Shown: positions 52,985 to 61,848, counted from the stretch's first letter. The stretch is 64,000 nt of DNA from Acidobacteria bacterium UBA7540 (GCA_002478145.1 DLMI01000018.1:77185-141184), one strand, 5' to 3'. Translations and numbers: made by a program. The notes: a model not told the origin generated them from the sequence alone.

Positions 52985-55198
52985 ATGCACCGTACTTTTT
53001 CCAAGTTCGCAATCCTCGGCATGGCTTTCGCCGTAATCATCGGCATTACTGTTTTGATTACCGGGCAACCCCCCTTGAAGCTTAGCCGGCAACCTGCCTC
53101 GCAGCATCACGTCGGGGTGGTGGACGATTGGAGTCACCACCACCTTGTTTTCTCCAACCCCGGCACCTACGCGCAGGCGGTAAAGACCGCTGCGTCGTAC
53201 GCCAAGTGGCTTACGATCCGCTACGATACCCGTTTCATTCTCCAGCAAATGAAGCGACACGCCGACGCCACCGGGGGGGTCTCACGCGAGATGAGGACTC
53301 GAGGCGAGGAAGCCGTTTCGCCATCTGGCATGGTGGAACCTGAAGATCTTGCAATCGTCGTACTCCGGCAGTTCCCCGGAGAACCGACCGCTAAGCCGAA
53401 CCCAAAGCCCACGCCGAAGCCCAAGCTGAAGCCCAGGCCGAAGCCCGCGGTCCTGAAGCGGGATTGGAGCGAGCCGCTGTCAACCGGCACGGTCCAACCG
53501 AACGCCTACCCTGCCAAGTGGGGGGAGAGCCTCACCTGCATCAGTTGCAACGAATATGTTGTTTACCCGACAGGTTCGGCGGGCACGTCAAGCGCCGCAA
53601 GTATCGTCGCCTATTCCAAGCTTTATAAGACGGCATGCACCGGCGACCAGACGCCTCCGTATATCAGTTGGGCTTATGACACGGGCGGCACGATTTCAAC
53701 TTCTCCAATAATCTCCTTAGATGGCTCACAGGTAGCGTTCATTCAGTCTAATGGCACTACAGCAAGCCTGGTTCTCCTGAACCCCGCTCTTATGGTCCAA
53801 GGAAACTATACAGGCGGCTCGACGACTGTCACTATTACGTCGGGAACCGTCCCCGCGGCGTATGTAGGTCTTACTGTTTCCGGCTTCGGTATGCCCGGTG
53901 GCGAGACCATCGAGAGCGTCAACGGTTCCACCGTTAATCTGACAGAACAGGTTACGAACACCTGCGATACCGGTTGTACGCTCAAGATAGGAGGCGGGAC
54001 GCCCACCACGCCTATGTCCCTTACCAGTCAGACGTCGGGTACCAACTATCGGAATTGTACGGCCCCGTGCATGTATACCCTGGCCTTTAGCAACAGCAAT
54101 AACGACACGTACTCAGCGCCGTTCTACGATTACGCCAATGATGCAATTTATGTGGGCGACGACAGCGGCTATCTCCACATGTTCACAGGGGTCTTTAATG
54201 GAACCCCAGGCGAGGTGACGACGTGCGGGTCCGCCCCCTGTTGGCCCGTGCAACTGAGCACTAACAAACTCACGTCCCCCGTCTGCGACCCCGTCTCTGG
54301 GTACGCCTTTGTGGGTGACACGGGAGGTTACCTTTATTCCGTGGGCACGGGGACGGGGACTCCGACCACAACATCCGGGTCGAAGCACGGCATTTCGAGC
54401 AAGTTGGGGGATACTATTATCGACGGTCCCCTGGTCGATCCCTCTGCGGGGACGGTCTACGCCTTTGTCACCACAAGCGGTGGCTATAACACCGTGTATC
54501 AATTCCCGACCAGTTTCACCAGTGGTACCGGCAATGGGAGCGTAGCGGTAGGGACAGGCGGCACTGGATATTACCTTTATGCCGGTGACTTCGACAACGT
54601 GTACTTCGGGTCGTTGACCCATGCAGGGAACCTTTGGGTAGCAGGAAACACCAGCACGGGGGGCGGAGCGACGCTGTACCGGATACCGATCACTTCCACT
54701 GGCGCCATGGGGACCGCCACGCCAGCCATTAGCGGCTTCAACAGCACCCTTGTCCCATGGGAGTCTCCCCTTACCGAGTTCTGCAACGAGCCGGATACCA
54801 TCGAGGTTACGGGCGCGTGCCGCACCGACGGAACGAATACTACCGCCGGGACAGACTATCTTCTCTTCAGTGTCAACGCAGGGGCTGTGGGCACCTGTAC
54901 CAACAGTAGTGGAAACGGATGCGTATTGTCTTTTAATATCACCACTCCAACCTCACCCACTCTCTCCGGCAGCCTTAATGTTAAAAATGTTGGTTCTCCT
55001 GGCTGCTGGGCGACAGGTGGGATTGTGATCGACAATTCCGACCTCACCGAGCTAGGCGGTTCTCAGGTTTACTTCATAAATTTAAACGGCAATAATCCGG
55101 GTGGCCCTACTGGTAACGCCGTCACCAGTAGCGCATGCGAAACCGGTACCGGAAACATTATTCAGGCCGTGCAGGCGTCGCAAGCGGCCCTGCAATGA
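52985..55198 (+). CDS. Secreted or anchored repeat protein (acidobacterial family)
   Basis: The 737-residue protein has an N-terminal hydrophobic signal or anchor (residues about 10-30), a helical stretch and a Lys/Pro linker. A large beta-rich domain follows: NAYPAKW, VVYPTGSAGTSSAAS, STSPIISLDGSQVAFIQ, PFYDYANDAIYVGDDSGYLH, KLGDTIIDGPLVDPSAG and CWATGGIVIDNSD. The pattern suggests a beta-propeller-like fold facing the outside. It is the parent form of the domain fused to PP2C at 47247. The short peptide and peptidase genes follow in the same direction. The role is unknown. Confidence 0.7.
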   Translation: MHRTFSKFAILGMAFAVIIGITVLITGQPPLKLSRQPASQHHVGVVDDWSHHHLVFSNPGTYAQAVKTAASYAKWLTIRYDTRFILQQMKRHADATGGVSREMRTRGEEAVSPSGMVEPEDLAIVVLRQFPGEPTAKPNPKPTPKPKLKPRPKPAVLKRDWSEPLSTGTVQPNAYPAKWGESLTCISCNEYVVYPTGSAGTSSAASIVAYSKLYKTACTGDQTPPYISWAYDTGGTISTSPIISLDGSQVAFIQSNGTTASLVLLNPALMVQGNYTGGSTTVTITSGTVPAAYVGLTVSGFGMPGGETIESVNGSTVNLTEQVTNTCDTGCTLKIGGGTPTTPMSLTSQTSGTNYRNCTAPCMYTLAFSNSNNDTYSAPFYDYANDAIYVGDDSGYLHMFTGVFNGTPGEVTTCGSAPCWPVQLSTNKLTSPVCDPVSGYAFVGDTGGYLYSVGTGTGTPTTTSGSKHGISSKLGDTIIDGPLVDPSAGTVYAFVTTSGGYNTVYQFPTSFTSGTGNGSVAVGTGGTGYYLYAGDFDNVYFGSLTHAGNLWVAGNTSTGGGATLYRIPITSTGAMGTATPAISGFNSTLVPWESPLTEFCNEPDTIEVTGACRTDGTNTTAGTDYLLFSVNAGAVGTCTNSSGNGCVLSFNITTPTSPTLSGSLNVKNVGSPGCWATGGIVIDNSDLTELGGSQVYFINLNGNNPGGPTGNAVTSSACETGTGNIIQAVQASQAALQ

Positions 55199-55781
55199 GA
55201 GTGAGGACCTATTATGGAACCGGAGCATTGAACAACTCGCCCTGTGCTTAGGTCCGAGCTACCGGCAGGAGTTCAGGAGGGCGGCCTGATCCAGGCTTCG
55301 GGATGCGCCGCCTCGGTCACCTGTCCAAACCTAGAGAAACAAGCTTGCAATGAGCCAATCAGAACCGACCCGTCGGCTACCGCATAGAGTGGTGGCGGGG
55401 CGTAACGCCAAGCGGCCCTACCAGAAGCCGGCGGTGCATTACGAGCAGGTCTTTGAAACCAGGGCGCTGAGCTGTGGCAAGGCGCAGACCACGCAAGGAT
55501 CGTGCAGATTAAGTAGAAAGAATTTATGAGCAAAGCGGTCACAGCTTGCGGCAGCACACCCCGGGAAACGCTGGGATGTGAGTTGGCGGCGGAGGTCCCC
55601 CGCTCCTGGGGGAGGCTGCGCCTGCGAGCCACCGGCGCCAGCATGCTGCCCGCCGTTTGGCCGGGCGACGCCCTTTACGTGTGCAGGCGCAGTGCCACCC
55701 AGGCGCTTCCAGGCGATATCATATTGTTTGCCCGGCAAGGGCGCCTGTTCGCCCACCGAGTGGTCGAGAGGACAATCCACC
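53315..55781 (+). repeat. Segmental duplication, copy 2
   Basis: This is the direct repeat of 47958-50418. Here the flanks are whole: the secreted protein keeps its own N-terminus and the peptidase gene runs to its end. Copy 2 is therefore the likely source and copy 1 the transplanted piece (inference). Confidence 0.85.
55350..55529 (+). CDS. RiPP-like precursor peptide, 59 residues
   Basis: A small frame from ATG at 55350 encodes MSQSEPTRRLPHRVV, then a segment with Tyr-x-x-Pro-x-Val and Gln-x-Phe at leader spacing (KRPYQKPAVHYEQVFET), then RALSCGKAQTTQGSC and RLSRKNL. The YxxPxVxxxQxF arrangement resembles the RRE-bound leader of lasso-type peptides (YxxPxLxxxGxF). The tail has two Cys and a CGK motif. 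Its stop overlaps the ATG of the peptidase-like gene by four bases. The same tail is kept in the degraded copy at 49987-50166. No B1/RRE or modification enzyme is adjacent, so the modification is unknown. No Asp/Glu stands at ring positions, so it is not a lasso peptide. Confidence 0.6.
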   Translation: MSQSEPTRRLPHRVVAGRNAKRPYQKPAVHYEQVFETRALSCGKAQTTQGSCRLSRKNL

Positions 55782-56032
55782 AAGGCGCCCCCTTTTGGAT
55801 CACCCGGGGGGATAGGCTCGACCATCACGATCCGCAGGTTTCCTCCCACGAACTCCTGGGCCGCATTACTTCCATCCAACGCGGCCATCGCCGCATCATC
55901 CCGCGTCTGACTTTCCGGGGGCGGATCGCTTCCTGGACCTTGCGCCGCTCAGAATTCTGCACCAGGGGTGCTGCTGCACTTCAGCCGGAAACAAGAGTTA
56001 CCTTCCGTAGCGCCCCGAAAGAGCGCGGATGA
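55526..56032 (+). CDS. S24/S26-type signal-peptidase-like protein
   Basis: The 168-residue protein has the peptidase S24/S26 pattern: RLRATGASMLPAVWPGDALY carries the nucleophile Ser in SMLP, DIILFARQGRLFAHRVVER forms the next block, and FWITRGD with a His/Asp turn follows. The general-base Lys of S26 enzymes is not evident; Arg/His residues occupy the area, so activity is uncertain. There is no membrane segment. It is coupled by ATGA overlap to the precursor peptide, suggesting leader removal or export processing. The last residues run into a repeat element. Confidence 0.7.
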   Translation: MSKAVTACGSTPRETLGCELAAEVPRSWGRLRLRATGASMLPAVWPGDALYVCRRSATQALPGDIILFARQGRLFAHRVVERTIHQGAPFWITRGDRLDHHDPQVSSHELLGRITSIQRGHRRIIPRLTFRGRIASWTLRRSEFCTRGAAALQPETRVTFRSAPKERG

Positions 56033-56215
56033 CGTAGCCGGGCAACGCCCCCGGAAAATGCAGCAAGAGCATGAGGATCAAACGCGCCCTGAAAGTGGGC
56101 CCCTCCCGCGGGGCGGGGCGGGACGGGGTGACTGCCGTCGTATCACCAGTGCATGGAATTGAACGCGCCCTGAAAGGGCGTGGGTAACGTAGCCGGGGGG
56201 AACGCCCCCGGAAAC
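56033..56215. repeat. Cluster of GTAGCCGGGG and GCGCCCTGAAAG repeats
   Basis: Two units of CGTAGCCGGG...CGCCCCCGGAA and two of GCGCCCTGAAAG sit between the peptidase gene and the amidotransferase gene. They belong to the dispersed family at 46742-46912 and 52548-52572. They may mark a junction between the peptide cassette and the operon. Confidence 0.6.
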
Positions 56216-56257
56216 GCGTATCGCCCGTACATCCGATCCACCCTGGAGGCTCCCCTA

Positions 56258-58225
56258 ATGTGTGGAATCTGTGGTGTTGTGAATCTTAAAGGCGCGCCCA
56301 TTGACCCTGATTTGCCTGCTCAGATGATCAGCCAGATCCGGCACCGCGGCCCCGATGAGGTTGGCGTCTATGTCGATTCTCAGGTGGGATTCGGGCATGC
56401 GCGCTTGAGCATTATTGACCTATCGGGCGGCCACCAGCCGATGCCTGATTCGCAGCGCTCTCTTTGGATTACCTTCAATGGTGAAATCTTTAATTATGTT
56501 GAGCTGACGGAAGAGTTGATCAGGAAGGGCCACCAATTCGCCACTCATTGCGATACGGAAGTGATCCTGCACCTATACCAAGAGGAAGGTGAAAGGTGCG
56601 TCGAGCGTCTCAACGGGCAATGGGCCTTTGCCATCTGGGATACAACTCAACAGAAACTATTCCTTTCCCGTGACAGGCTAGGGGTAAGACCGCTTTTTTA
56701 CACCCAAACCCCAGACAACCTTCTTTTCGCCTCCGAGATAAAAGCGTTACTGGCCTGTCCAGAGGTCAAGCGCGAGATTGACTTGCACGCGTTGGATCAG
56801 ATCTTCACGTTTTGGGCGACTCTCGCACCGCGTACGCCATTCAAAAATATCTGGCAGCTTCCACCGGGACACTCGATGGTCGTCGAGCGCGGGCAGGTTC
56901 GAGTGTGGCCCTACTGGCATCTTGAATATGCGCCTGACAGCGAATTGGGTCAGGGTAGCGAGGAGAAGCTTGCCGACGAGCTACTTGCCTTGATGCTGGA
57001 CGCGACACGCATTCGGCTGCGTGCGGATGTTCCGGTTGGAGCTTATCTGAGTGGGGGACTTGATTCCACCTTTGTCACTGCCCTGGCGAAAAAGCTGGTG
57101 GGGCACAGGCTGAAGACGTTTTCGGTCAGTTTCGACGACCCCCAGTTTGATGAGGGTGCCTACCAAAGAGAAGCCGCGGCCTTTTTGGGAACAGAACATT
57201 ACGATGTGCATTGTGTAAACGACGACATTGCCAGAGTGTTTCCGGAAGTGATTTGGCACGCCGAGCAACCCATTTTGCGTACCGCACCGGCGCCGCTGTT
57301 TGTGCTGTCGAAGTTGGTCCGTGACAATGGCTTCAAGGTCGTCCTGACAGGCGAAGGGTCCGACGAGACCATGGGGGGATACGATATTTTCAAGGAGACG
57401 AAGATCCGCTGTTTCTGGCAACGCGAGCCACACTCCACCAAGCGGCCTCTCCTGCTACGGCGACTTTACCCCTACATGGATGGTATCCAGCAACAGCCCT
57501 CAGCTTATTTAGAGAGCTTTTTCCGAATCGACGAGCAAAGTCCCGGTCCCTTTTTCTCCCACCTGCCGCGCTGGCAACTGACAGCCCGAGCGAAGCTGTT
57601 CTTTTCGGCGGCTGTCAAGTCAGGGCTCGGCGCATACAACGCCATGGACGAATTGCAGGGACTTTTGCCGGAGCGCTACAATTCTTGGGAAGCCTTCTTG
57701 CAGGCACAGTTTCTGGAAACAAACTATCTTCTCCCTGGCTACATTCTGTCTTCCCAGGGCGACCGGATGGCAATGGCACACGCTGTGGAAGGCCGGTTCC
57801 CCTTCCTTGACTATCGGGTGGTCGAATTCGCCTCGAAGCTACCGATCCGAATGAAAATGAAGGTGCTTCAGGAGAAATACTTACTTAAACGATGCGCTGA
57901 AGGTCTGATCCCGCGCTCAGTTCAGTCGAGGCCCAAACAGCCCTACCGTGCGCCAGACGCTTTGTGCTTTCTAGAGCCGGCGGCTCGAGAGTATGTGGAT
58001 GAATTGCTTTCGTCGGATTGCATCGGGCGTTACGGCATGTTTGAACCTGGACCAGTGGCGAAGCTTTTCGAGAAAGTGCGCTCGGGCAGGCCGATCAGTG
58101 TCAGGGATAATATGGCCCTCGTGGGAATCATTTCGACGCAACTGGTTATACACCAGTTCGTAAATCAAGTCAGTTGGAGATCATGGAATGCAGATCAGGC
58201 AAGAGTTGAGACAGTTCGTCATTGA
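56258..58225 (+). CDS. asnB: Asparagine-synthetase-like glutamine amidotransferase
   Basis: The ATG at 56258 is chosen because the catalytic Cys must follow directly (MCGICGVVN) and TGGAGG lies upstream. The N-terminal class II glutaminase domain shows RHRGPDEVG, GHARLSIIDLSGGHQPM and NGEIFNY. The C-terminal PP-loop domain has VGAYLSGGLDSTF and LTGEGSDETMGGYD. At 655 residues it resembles the amidotransferases found in exosortase/EPS clusters more than plain AsnB. It is expected to transfer ammonia from Gln to an adenylated carboxylate: aspartate, or a uronic acid as in O-antigen amidation. The end overlaps the ACP gene by 38 bases. Confidence 0.85.
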   Translation: MCGICGVVNLKGAPIDPDLPAQMISQIRHRGPDEVGVYVDSQVGFGHARLSIIDLSGGHQPMPDSQRSLWITFNGEIFNYVELTEELIRKGHQFATHCDTEVILHLYQEEGERCVERLNGQWAFAIWDTTQQKLFLSRDRLGVRPLFYTQTPDNLLFASEIKALLACPEVKREIDLHALDQIFTFWATLAPRTPFKNIWQLPPGHSMVVERGQVRVWPYWHLEYAPDSELGQGSEEKLADELLALMLDATRIRLRADVPVGAYLSGGLDSTFVTALAKKLVGHRLKTFSVSFDDPQFDEGAYQREAAAFLGTEHYDVHCVNDDIARVFPEVIWHAEQPILRTAPAPLFVLSKLVRDNGFKVVLTGEGSDETMGGYDIFKETKIRCFWQREPHSTKRPLLLRRLYPYMDGIQQQPSAYLESFFRIDEQSPGPFFSHLPRWQLTARAKLFFSAAVKSGLGAYNAMDELQGLLPERYNSWEAFLQAQFLETNYLLPGYILSSQGDRMAMAHAVEGRFPFLDYRVVEFASKLPIRMKMKVLQEKYLLKRCAEGLIPRSVQSRPKQPYRAPDALCFLEPAAREYVDELLSSDCIGRYGMFEPGPVAKLFEKVRSGRPISVRDNMALVGIISTQLVIHQFVNQVSWRSWNADQARVETVRH

Positions 58226-58448
58226 CAACTTCCTCTTCGGCCGGGAGGGGGACCTGAAGGATGATGCCTCGTTTCTAGAGAACGGCATCATCGACTCCAC
58301 GGGCGTCCTCGAGCTTATCGCCTTTCTCGAAGAGAGGTTCGGGCTGGAGTTGGCGGAGACCGACCTCACCCCCGAGAACCTTGATTCCATCGACAAAGTG
58401 GCGAGGCTAGTCGAGAGCCGATTGGCGGCGCCGAAAGAAGTAACCTAA
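58188..58448 (+). CDS. Acyl carrier protein
   Basis: The 86-residue acidic helical protein has a phosphopantetheine attachment site, NGIIDSTGVLELIAFLEERF, with Ser37 as the likely modified residue. It carries an acyl or aminoacyl group loaded by the AMP ligase that follows. Its last base is shared with the ligase ATG (TAATG). The start lies within the end of asnB, so translation is coupled. It is distinct from the housekeeping FAS ACP because of its context. Confidence 0.85.
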   Translation: MQIRQELRQFVIDNFLFGREGDLKDDASFLENGIIDSTGVLELIAFLEERFGLELAETDLTPENLDSIDKVARLVESRLAAPKEVT

Positions 58449-60010
58449 TGCAAGTCGAATCATTCTTGGAACAGAGCGCGGGACGCTCTCCGGAGAAGAC
58501 GGCGATTGTCTGCGGGGGCACGCGATTCACCTATCGTGAGGTCGAGGAGCGTGCAAACCGCCTGGCGCGCTCCCTGATCGCCGAAGGGGTCGAGCGCGGG
58601 GAACGGGTGGCCGTTTACTTGGATAATTCCATGCAAGCGGTGGTCTCCGTTTTTGCGATCCTGAAAGCAGGCGCCGTCTTCCTGGTCGTGAACCCTACCA
58701 CCAAGGTCGATAAGCTCACCTACATTCTGGACAATTGTCGGGCCAAGGGCCTCATCATGCCCGACCGCAAGTTCAGGGCAATGCAGGAGGGGCTCGCCAA
58801 TGCCCAACATCTTCAGCGGGTATGGCTCGCCGGAAGTGCGCGTGACGAAGAGTTTCCACCCCACGGGCGCCTGATTGCCCTAGATCCGATCCTGGAGGGG
58901 CCAAACGGGGCGGTAGAGCCGCCGCCGAAGAAGTGTATTGATATCGACTTGGCGGCGCTCATCTACACGTCGGGTTCAACCGGCCGGCCCAAAGGGGTCA
59001 TGCTGACGCACCTCAACATTGTATCCGCCGCTACCTCCATCACAACGTACCTCGAGAACACGCCCGATGACATCATCATTAATCTTCTGCCCTTGTCATT
59101 CGACTATGGACTGTATCAAGTGCTGATGGCGTTCAAGGTTGGCGGCACCATTGTTCTGGAGCGGTCATTCACTTACCCCCACACCGTCATTGAGACGATC
59201 ATTCGCGAGAAGGTCACCGGACTGCCGATCGTACCGACCGTCTCGGCGGTGCTCTTGCAGCTCGACCTCTCCCCCTACCAATTTCCGGCCCTGCGATACA
59301 TCACGAACACGGCGGCTGCCTTGCCCACGCACCACATCGTACGCTTGCGTGAGCTTTTCCCCCAGGTGCGAATTTACTCAATGTACGGTCTGACGGAATG
59401 CAAGAGAGTTTCTTATCTGCCCCCTGACCAGATTGCTATCAGGCCGACCTCCGTGGGACGAGGCATGCCGAACGAAGAGGTATACATCGTAGACGAGAAT
59501 GGCCAGCGGGTCCCGCCGAACGTCATCGGTGAGCTGGTTGTCCGCGGATCGAACGTGATGAAAGGCTACTGGCAACTACCCGAGGAGACCGAAAAAAAGC
59601 TAAAACCGGGCCCATTTCCCGGTGAAAAAGTGCTTTACACGGGCGATCTGTTCCGAATGGATGAGGAAGGGTACCTCTATTTCTTCGGCCGGAAGGACGA
59701 CATTATCAAGTCGCGTGGCGAGAAGGTCAGCCCGAAAGAGATTGAAGATGTCCTCTACTCGCTGCCGGGCATTGCGGAGGCCGCCGTCATCGGAGTACCT
59801 GATGAGGTGCTAGGGCAGGCGATCCGTGCGGTCGTCACCTTGCGCGAAGGTGCGGCATTGACGGAAAAAGACGTATTACGGCATTGCGCCGAGCGCCTTG
59901 AGAACTTCATGGTGCCACAATCGGTGGTCTTTATGGCCGCGCTGCCGAAGACTGGCAGCGGAAAGATCAACAAGCGATTGGTAGCGGCGCAAACAGGGGA
60001 GGATGCATGA
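58448..60010 (+). CDS. AMP-forming acyl-CoA/ACP ligase
   Basis: The 520-residue ANL-family enzyme has the P-loop YTSGSTGRPKGVMLTHLN, motif YGLTECKRVS, TGDLFRMDEEGYLYFFGRKD and the C-terminal Lys motif KTGSGKINKR. It activates a carboxylic acid as an adenylate and loads it onto CoA or, given the adjacent gene, onto the ACP. The same trio with an amidotransferase is known from exosortase A/EPS clusters. The stop overlaps the next start by four bases (ATGA). Confidence 0.87.
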   Translation: MQVESFLEQSAGRSPEKTAIVCGGTRFTYREVEERANRLARSLIAEGVERGERVAVYLDNSMQAVVSVFAILKAGAVFLVVNPTTKVDKLTYILDNCRAKGLIMPDRKFRAMQEGLANAQHLQRVWLAGSARDEEFPPHGRLIALDPILEGPNGAVEPPPKKCIDIDLAALIYTSGSTGRPKGVMLTHLNIVSAATSITTYLENTPDDIIINLLPLSFDYGLYQVLMAFKVGGTIVLERSFTYPHTVIETIIREKVTGLPIVPTVSAVLLQLDLSPYQFPALRYITNTAAALPTHHIVRLRELFPQVRIYSMYGLTECKRVSYLPPDQIAIRPTSVGRGMPNEEVYIVDENGQRVPPNVIGELVVRGSNVMKGYWQLPEETEKKLKPGPFPGEKVLYTGDLFRMDEEGYLYFFGRKDDIIKSRGEKVSPKEIEDVLYSLPGIAEAAVIGVPDEVLGQAIRAVVTLREGAALTEKDVLRHCAERLENFMVPQSVVFMAALPKTGSGKINKRLVAAQTGEDA

Positions 60011-60996
60011 GTGCGACAGAAAAGTTTTCCCAAGACTGCCTACGTATTGACGCGGCGGCCACCGCTGCGGATATTGAATCGGCCATTCGAGAAATTGTCT
60101 TTGGCAAGCTGAAGCGGAAGGGAGCGGTGGTCGCAATCTCGGGCGGGGTTGACAGCAGCGTCGTAGCGGCTCTCTGTAGCGGGGCTCTGGGCAACCAGCA
60201 TGTTTTGGGGCTCATGCTGCCGGAGGCGGGTTCGTCACCGGACAGCCTGCGCCTGGCCCACCTCCAAGCCTCCACGATCGGCATCCGGACGCAGGTTGAG
60301 GACATCACTCCCATCCTGACGGCGGCAGGATGTTACCAACGTTGCGCCGGAGCAATTCGTAAGGTGATTCCCGAGTTTCATGAGGGTCTCAAATTCAAGA
60401 TTGTCCTGCCGAACTTGCTGGAGGCCGTTGCTTATCCGATCTTTTCGGTGGTCGTGCAACTCGCAGATGGCTCGCAGAAGAAAAGCCGGCTCACTTACGA
60501 AACGTACTTGGGTTTGGTGGCGGCGATGAATTTCAAACAACGCACGCGAAAAATGATGGAATACTATTATGCGGATCTGCTTAACTATGCGGTCGCGGGG
60601 ACTCCCAACCGCCTCGAGTATGACCAGGGTTTCTTTGTCAAGAACGGCGATGGAGCGGCGGACCTGAAGCCCATTGCGCATCTCTATAAGTCCCAGGTAT
60701 ACCAATTGGCGGCCCATCTGGGTGTGCCTGAGGAGATCCAGAAACGGACACCGACGACCGATACGTATCCACTCGAGCAATCACAAGAAGAGTTTTATTT
60801 CACGCTCTCCCTCGAAAAAATGGATTTCTGTCTATATGGCAAGAACCACGGCATAAGTCCCGCGAGCTTGGCTCCCGTACTGGGAATGGAGGAGGCGCAG
60901 GTCGAGCGAGTCTACGCCCTCATCGAGTCCAGGCGCCGGGCTGGTCGTTACGTCCATGCAGCTCCGATGCTTGTGGAACCGCTTGACGGAATCTGA
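60007..60996 (+). CDS. NAD-synthetase-like PP-loop ATPase
   Basis: The 329-residue protein has the PP-loop VVAISGGVDSSVVAALCSG and NAD-synthetase motifs GTPNRLEYDQGFFVKNGDGA and KPIAHLYKSQVYQLAAHLGV. It is of the ammonia-dependent NadE type. In this operon it may instead adenylate and amidate a sugar or lipid carboxylate, as NadE-like proteins in surface polysaccharide clusters are suspected to do. A true NAD synthase cannot be excluded. It is the last gene of the four-gene overlapping operon. Confidence 0.8.
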   Translation: MSATEKFSQDCLRIDAAATAADIESAIREIVFGKLKRKGAVVAISGGVDSSVVAALCSGALGNQHVLGLMLPEAGSSPDSLRLAHLQASTIGIRTQVEDITPILTAAGCYQRCAGAIRKVIPEFHEGLKFKIVLPNLLEAVAYPIFSVVVQLADGSQKKSRLTYETYLGLVAAMNFKQRTRKMMEYYYADLLNYAVAGTPNRLEYDQGFFVKNGDGAADLKPIAHLYKSQVYQLAAHLGVPEEIQKRTPTTDTYPLEQSQEEFYFTLSLEKMDFCLYGKNHGISPASLAPVLGMEEAQVERVYALIESRRRAGRYVHAAPMLVEPLDGI

Positions 60997-61084
60997 ACAA
61001 CGGACTCACCCTCGGTGGGTTGACGCGGGCTGTGGGCAGGCGAGTTATGCACGAGACCCAATGGACAGTTGACCGCTTCAGATG

Positions 61085-61280
61085 AATAGCGATCTCGGGA
61101 CCCTCACAATCCCCCTATGGACACACGTGGGAGGGGGGAGTTGGCCGCATTCGTTTGGCCCTAGCCGGAGCAGACTCCTCGGTGTTCGAGCGCTGTCCCG
61201 TCGAGGGCACGCCCAGGCTCACGGTGTATCGAGAAAAGGAGCGTTCCTCCTATCTCGACTTGCCGATGAGAAACCGCTAG
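61085..61280 (+). pseudogene. Unidentified gene fragment
   Basis: A frame without a start runs to TAG at 61278-61280 and encodes PYGHTWEGGVGRIRLALAGA, then a segment ending RSSYLDLPMRNR. It looks protein-like, but I cannot name it. It directly precedes another remnant in the same direction. Confidence 0.3.
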
Positions 61281-61424
61281 CACCCTCACATTCAACTCGA
61301 TAGGGGGTTGGAGCAGACAGTCAACTGGTATCGTGGGCATGCAGATTGGGTGGAAGCTGTGCGGCGGGGCGAATATCGCACCTATTACGCAAACCACCCT
61401 GCCGGAGACTGCACCGCAAGTTGA
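61281..61424 (+). pseudogene. C-terminal remnant of dTDP-glucose 4,6-dehydratase (RmlB)
   Basis: The 47-residue tail reads HPHIQLDRGLEQTVNWYRGH, then WVEAVRRGEYRTYY. This matches the RmlB ending (GLxxTVxWYxxNxxWW, GEYxxYY). The catalytic part is missing. It supports a former sugar-nucleotide gene in this place. The rest of 60997-61497 shows nothing else. Confidence 0.6.
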
Positions 61425-61497
61425 GGAAAACGAGATAAAAGAGCCGTGACGAGCTTTTTTTGTTGCCCATAACCGATAGCTTTGTTAGGCTATCGGC

Positions 61498-61848
61498 ATG
61501 ACTCTCCACCAATTGGAACAACGGATCAAACAGATCAAGCGCAGCTTGGCCAAGCTGGGGCCGACGCATCCGGGCAGCTTGAGTGAACAGTACAACGTCT
61601 GTGGCACACCGGGCTGCCACTGCAAAGACCCCAAGAACCCGCGCAGGCATGGACCGTACTATCAGCTCAGCTACACTTGGCGGGGCAAAAGCAGCAGCCG
61701 TTTCGTGCGGCCCGCGCAGGTGGCGGAGATGCGCCGCAAGGTGGAGAATTACAAGCGCTTCCGGGAACTGGTCAACGAGTGGGTAGATCTGGCGGTGGAA
61801 CGGGAGCGGGCCGAGCGGGCCGCGAGAGAGCCGCACGCTGGAGATTGA
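61498..61848 (+). CDS. DUF6788-like transposon-associated protein
   Basis: The 116-residue basic protein has a Cys cluster (YNVCGTPGCHCKDPKNPRRH) and a Pro-Tyr-Tyr-Gln segment, then helices rich in Glu and Arg. This fits small proteins of the DUF6788 family that accompany transposase genes; the family name is from memory. The decayed IS66-type sequence follows at once. It may bind DNA; the function is unknown. Confidence 0.6.
   Translation: MTLHQLEQRIKQIKRSLAKLGPTHPGSLSEQYNVCGTPGCHCKDPKNPRRHGPYYQLSYTWRGKSSSRFVRPAQVAEMRRKVENYKRFRELVNEWVDLAVERERAERAAREPHAGD

Noticed and set aside
55350..55529. Classical lasso peptide
   Set aside because: The leader motif is similar, but the presumed core has no Asp/Glu at ring position 7-9, and no B1/B2 proteins lie nearby. 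The asparagine-synthetase-like gene at 56258 fits the ACP/ligase operon better.
60007..60996. LarE/QueC-type sulfur or nucleoside enzyme
   Set aside because: The motifs after the PP-loop (GTPNRLEYDQGFF, KPIAHLYKSQVYQLA) are those of NAD synthetase, not of LarE or QueC.
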